Below, one piece after another: positions 59,951-64,000 of a stretch of DNA of 64,000 nt (positions within the stretch are counted from its first letter, which is position 1; every line of letters starts with the position of its first letter). The position numbers were made by a program, and so were the translations under genes. Under the pieces are notes generated by a model, which searched no databases, was not told the DNA's origin, and saw only the letters and a list, made by a program, of their open reading frames with translations. Location of the stretch: positions 71,651,455 to 71,715,454 of the forward strand of contig OX578277.1 of assembly GCA_951217055.1 (NCBI GenBank), given 5' to 3'. The stretch comes from Gerris lacustris (lineage: Eukaryota > Arthropoda > Insecta > Hemiptera > Gerridae).

Positions 59951-60619
59951 CAATACAAAGTTTCATTTTTAAAACCTCCTAATGTATTAGCTAAGATTAA
60001 CTCTTCGCTTAGGAAATCAATATGCGAAAGTAGGCGATTCTATAGTTAGTTCTTAACCAGAATTTCGCAATACTCTTTTCTAAGTTCTGTCCCAACGGTT
60101 GACAACTAACAAGAATACACACTACATACGACTAAAGAATTATTTTGTTTTTCCTTTCGAAAATAGCTGTGTAACACAATTATTACACAATAGCTTTTTT
60201 CAGTTATTGCCTTTCAGATGTCTATCTTTAAAAACAAATTATAAGACGTGATTTTTAGGTTAAAGCGGACACAGAAAGCAATATTACCTCTAAAGCAGTT
60301 TATTACATTAGCCTATTTAAAGCCTTCGCTCTACACCAATTCTATTATTAGTAGAGGAGAAAAAATTAACAAAAAAAAAATGTATACATAGTCACATATA
60401 GACAAGACTTTATAGCTTTAAAAAACTACTATAGCCAAGGGTTGGAAAGACGTCACGAGGATACATAAAAAGAAATAATCAAAATATTTACTAACAAACA
60501 AAATTGATATACATATGTACAAAGCAGCTGACATCAGAGTTAAAAGTTAGTTGTTTTAGGCAAGACTTTATGGGTTATATGCAAACAGTACATTCACTCC
60601 TTTATTTACTTTCCCATAT
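59951..60619. other. No gene seen
   Basis: Flank of the Bel/Pao element. Nothing recognised. Confidence 0.45.
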
Positions 60620-61090
60620 ACATACCTAGTACATATAAAGAAAAAGTATTGTGAGTGGCGCGGAAATTCAATTTTGAGATTTTTATGAATTTACAAGTTT
60701 TGTGGTCCCTTGAGTCAAAAAAAGTTTTTTTCTTTCAATGTCAGTCTATCGTGTGTTGACAGTAGCCTGTGCAGACGCATAAAGCATAAACTACTTGACC
60801 GATTTTATATAAATTGGTCATACAGGTTCAGGTGGACCCAAAATTACCCAAATTATTGAAATGTAAATCACTTATACATATCGCGTATCCGAAATGGCGG
60901 CCATTTTACCCCCAAAAGAACCAAGTAAGTGCATACCTTAGATGCAAGGATAATAAGCTCACATTGCTCCTCCAAAGTGCAACTTTTAATAATTATTTTA
61001 GAAAAAAAATATATAATGTAGGAAATATGAATTTTTATAACCGAAGAAACCCTTTTAATAGCTTGCTGGAAAGTACTTGACGGGAATTTT
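60620..61090 (+). repeat. Family A start fused to family C end
   Basis: 60620-60830 is family A (AAAGAAAAAGTATTGTGAGT to CCGATTTTATATAAATTGGT). From about 60840 it continues as family C, matching 2040-2330 (AAATGGCGGCCATTTTACCC, CTCCAAAGTGCAACTTTTAA). Either the two families share one ancestor or this copy is a chimera. An 88-codon plus-strand frame here (60814-61080) is chance. Confidence 0.55.
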
Positions 61091-61949
61091 TAAATATGTT
61101 TAAAAATAAATCAGTTAAATAAGTTATTATTGGATTTAAATACAGTAACAATGTCTACAAGAGAAAGTTTCGTTTGATTCATCGAACCGATTTTTTTTTA
61201 TTTTTCCTTTTTTATTTTTAAAAATTCTAGACTGCATCACTACTGTCTTCTACAAACACTTATTCGAAAGAAAAAAATCAAACAAATAAAGAACAGCTAC
61301 GACTACACTCAATGGTTTTGAAAAGTAAAATAAATTAGTGAAAGGATATTAGTAAATTGATATTGAGATCAAAGTATATATTCTTTAATTTTAAGCAAGT
61401 ATGAGTGGTAACGTTCTAAGAGTTATGCTAAAAATTAAATAAAAGAGTTAAGGGACTCTAAATCTATTGTGAAAGATAAATTGGCCAACCGATCGATAAA
61501 TTGTGTTAAAATAGGCCAGGAATCAATAAAAAGGGAAGAAGATAAAAGAAACAAAACGTCACACTAGAGACTAAAAGCAATCAGTGAGCTGGTTAAAAAA
61601 TCAATGGAGAATATATAGGTCTCAACAAGGGACCATAAAAGACCTAATCGAAAACCGTAGATAAGAGACATTTTATTGTTCTCAGACTGATAAATCCAGA
61701 TCTCAAGAAAGGGAGAGCGTCGGAGAAGGATTTAAATCCTTCGAGAGTTATTTTTAAGGGCGGTCCATTAAGGAATTAAGGTTGCTAATAACAGCTATGT
61801 TTTTGAAGAACATTGTGATAACTTTATTAAAACTCCAGACTGGAAGCGTTTTTATAAAAATAAATACGATTTTACCCCAGAAAAAGCTGAATTCACCATA
61901 GACTATAAACACGTTTTCAACACTGTGTTTTCAGGCGGTTAATTCAGAT
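61091..61949. other. No gene seen
   Basis: AT-rich; nothing recognised. Confidence 0.45.
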
Positions 61950-62325
61950 TAAAAACCATCCAACCTTCATAAATATCAGATGAGTACTTTGGAAGATAAA
62001 GGTGGAAATAAATGTATGTTTGCGCGCATGTTGAGGAGAAACAAATGGGAGCAGAAGGTTGAAACTTATATGGGATTAACAATGGTCTAATTATGACTTA
62101 CCACACAAATTGCATTAAAGTCGGGCGAGTAGTTTTAAAGATTTGTAGTTACGCAAAAATTGAGCGATAGACCGACACGGAACCAAAAATGCTTCCTGAT
62201 GTCTGAAACCGATTTCTGTCCAAAAAATTTTTGAAATCAGAGACATAAAATATTTTCGTTCTTCAGAACGATCACATAGCTGTCATTACCTTCGGTAAGC
62301 TCGCGGAAGCAAAAATAAATAAATA
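61950..62325 (-). repeat. Family B repeat, minus copy
   Basis: Ends CATTACCTTCGGTAAGCTCG then CGGAAGC, with TTCTTCAGAACGATCACATA before it. It matches the other family B copies. Confidence 0.6.
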
Positions 62326-63727
62326 TGATTACTGTTTTCAAACAGATTTAAATGTATATATAGTCTAAAATATACAAAATTCCAAATTCATAGTCTATCT
62401 AAATTGTCATAAATGTGTCATAAATTGTCATAAATAAAGTTGACAAAAGAGCCTCAACGAATCGAAACTATTACGATTTTGTAACTGAAGTTTTACAAGA
62501 AAATTGATACTTCTTCTCAGCATGTCAATATTAAGATAAAGCGAAAGAACGTATTTAGATGACCAATAAAACTTATTTTAGGTATAACTTGGTTAAGTAT
62601 ATGCAGAATGTACTAGAGTTTGATTGATTTAACTTTTCTTAGAAAGCAAAATTATATAGCTATAGCAAAACTTGTAGAGTTATAGTAACCTTAAGTTGAC
62701 GAACCAAAACTAAATAGGCAGATGAGTGGTCAAAGAATGGCAAAGATGATTTTGATTGAATCTTACTGAAATATTTCTTTATGATAGTATGAGAAACGAG
62801 CAATTAGTAAGACTCGAGCATGCGTTATCAACAGAAATTGCTATCAATTATTCTTGTCTCATTGAGTTGTCATGTTTTAAAAAACTTATGGATCGTAAAT
62901 AAAACTAAAAGAGTAAATTGGATCTACTTGTCAATGAGTAATATACATGTTTTAAATATTAGCTATGATTTTTTTTTTTTTTTTTTTAAATAAATTAATT
63001 CATTAGTTTTCTCACTGCGATTTCTTTTCTTAGCTCGCTTTATAAATTGCTAAGAATGAGAGGTTTTCTTTCTATTACGGAAGACTGAAAAATATCAGAA
63101 CAGTATTCAGTATAGTTTTAGTTAAAATTATTTATTTAAATTCAAACTGGCACTAAATCATGATTAATGTATAAAACTTAAAAAAAAAACCTTTAAACTT
63201 TCACATATTACGTAAAAAAGTTTAACAAGTTCAAAAGGTTGAATTTCTTGAGAAATCATACTAGTTGTGTTTATATATATCTATCTCAGTTTCTCGAGAT
63301 ATCAAGGCCGAGATTAACTCTTTCCACCCGATGAAACTATTGGATCAATCTAATTTAAAGTTTAAACTATGTCAGAGATTTCTCTTGGCCGGCCAGATTT
63401 CCGTAGTTTTGTCGATTTTGAACTCTTCGCTGTGACGTAACTCGATTTCAAGTTATAGTCTAAAGCTTTGCCTTTTATTCATTTTTTGTAATAACCTGAA
63501 TTACAACTGGATATTGTTTGTGATTTTTTTCCCTTCTTTTCGAGATCTTAAAACGGGTTTATACTTTTATACTTAGCATCTGTTAAAACTAAGTTACATT
63601 ATAAGTCAATGATGTCATTTTTTTTCATTCCTTCAAGTTCATTCCTTTCTCACTGTTTTTTTCTATGCAAAGAGAGAATTGATCGAATTTAACAAATTAA
63701 TAATTTTTGAAGTGCAAAACACCAAAA
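62326..63727. other. No gene seen
   Basis: AT-rich; nothing recognised before the last family A copy. Confidence 0.45.
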
Positions 63728-64000
63728 AATCGGTCTGAGCCAACTCAGACAAACTTTGTCAAATACCAGTTCATAATTACTTAGTCCAGTGTTTTCCGTT
63801 TATTAGTTTTAGTATGTATAATTAATTATTATTGAACATTTCATAAAATTTATAATAAAAATAACTTCTCCTGGGCGGGGAATCGAACCCAGGCTCTCTC
63901 CGTCCGCGTTTTAAGCTATTTTCTCAGGAACTAGATTTTTCCCGGGAAAACAGCTTATATCGTAGCTAAATTCGTATTTAAATGTACTATTTAAAAACTG
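63728..64000 (-). repeat. Family A repeat, copy 5, cut by the window end
   Basis: Matches 3527-3760 in the same orientation but keeps about 20 bp with a tRNA-like T-arm (63873-63900) that copy 1 lacks. Confidence 0.65.
63873..63937 (-). other. tRNA-like T-arm and acceptor, D-arm reduced
   Basis: On the minus strand GGGTTCGATTCCCCG (a B-box and T-arm) is followed by CCCAGGA, which pairs with TCCTGAG 55 bases upstream (6 of 7). A full cloverleaf is lacking; only about 62 nt lie between. It is probably a tRNA-derived part of a repeat, not a working tRNA. Confidence 0.4.

Noticed and set aside
60814..61080. An 88-codon plus-strand frame
   Set aside because: It lies wholly in a repeated family A/C sequence and has no domain.

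Overview
This is a window of animal nuclear DNA, most probably from an arthropod. It is very AT-rich, has an intron-rich gene, and is dominated by transposons typical of arthropods: mariner, Penelope-like, Bel/Pao, MULE, PIF/Harbinger, pogo/Tigger, and repeats resembling DINE-1/HINE elements. The species cannot be told from the sequence. There are no bacterial-type operons and no CRISPR arrays.

Only one host gene can be supported, on the minus strand between about 33690 and 20260. Six consecutive coding exons (33690-33573, 32063-31285, 30719-30216, 30111-28341, 26637-26552, 20335-20260) have canonical splice sites and matching phases (1,0,0,1,0,1) and give about 1111 codons. The protein is largely disordered and rich in Gln, Pro, Ser and Asn. 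Its most N-terminal visible exon carries a short conserved-looking block (TKLCNHKRK) that I recall following the methyl-CpG-binding domain in MBD5/MBD6 and Drosophila six-banded (sba). The MBD-encoding exons were not found, so the gene probably begins beyond the right edge, across an intron of 30 kb or more. The last exon is also unresolved; a weak candidate starts at 16416.

The layout from left to right is as follows. 1-9.9 kb holds repeat relics: family C, family A, a PIF/Harbinger fossil and pogo/Tigger pieces. 9.9-16.4 kb is AT-rich with (AT)n tracts. 16.47-19.16 kb is a DNA transposon holding two or more nested elements. 20.6-26.1 kb is a decayed mariner in a gene intron, split by an intact Penelope-like element (841-aa RT plus GIY-YIG) with a near-identical partial tandem copy upstream. 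26.5-33.7 kb holds the main gene exons. 33.7-51.3 kb is probably 5' intron with foldback elements, hammerhead-like motifs, a (TA)n tract of about 560 bp, and family B repeats.

51.395-59.95 kb is a Bel/Pao LTR retrotransposon on the minus strand, with 117-bp LTRs, target duplication ACCAT and a tRNA-Phe primer site. Most of its pol is deleted, it is split by a 5.4-kb MULE with a 9-bp target duplication, and its 5' LTR is doubled around a 38-nt piece of tRNA-Phe. 60-64 kb holds more family A, B and C repeats and a tRNA-like T-arm.

The most striking signals are the captured tRNA-Phe fragment, which ends just short of the modified anticodon-loop purine; the hammerhead-ribozyme-like cores in and around Penelope-like sequence; and two repeat families with (GTCY)n tracts and terminal hairpins that look like non-autonomous Helentrons.
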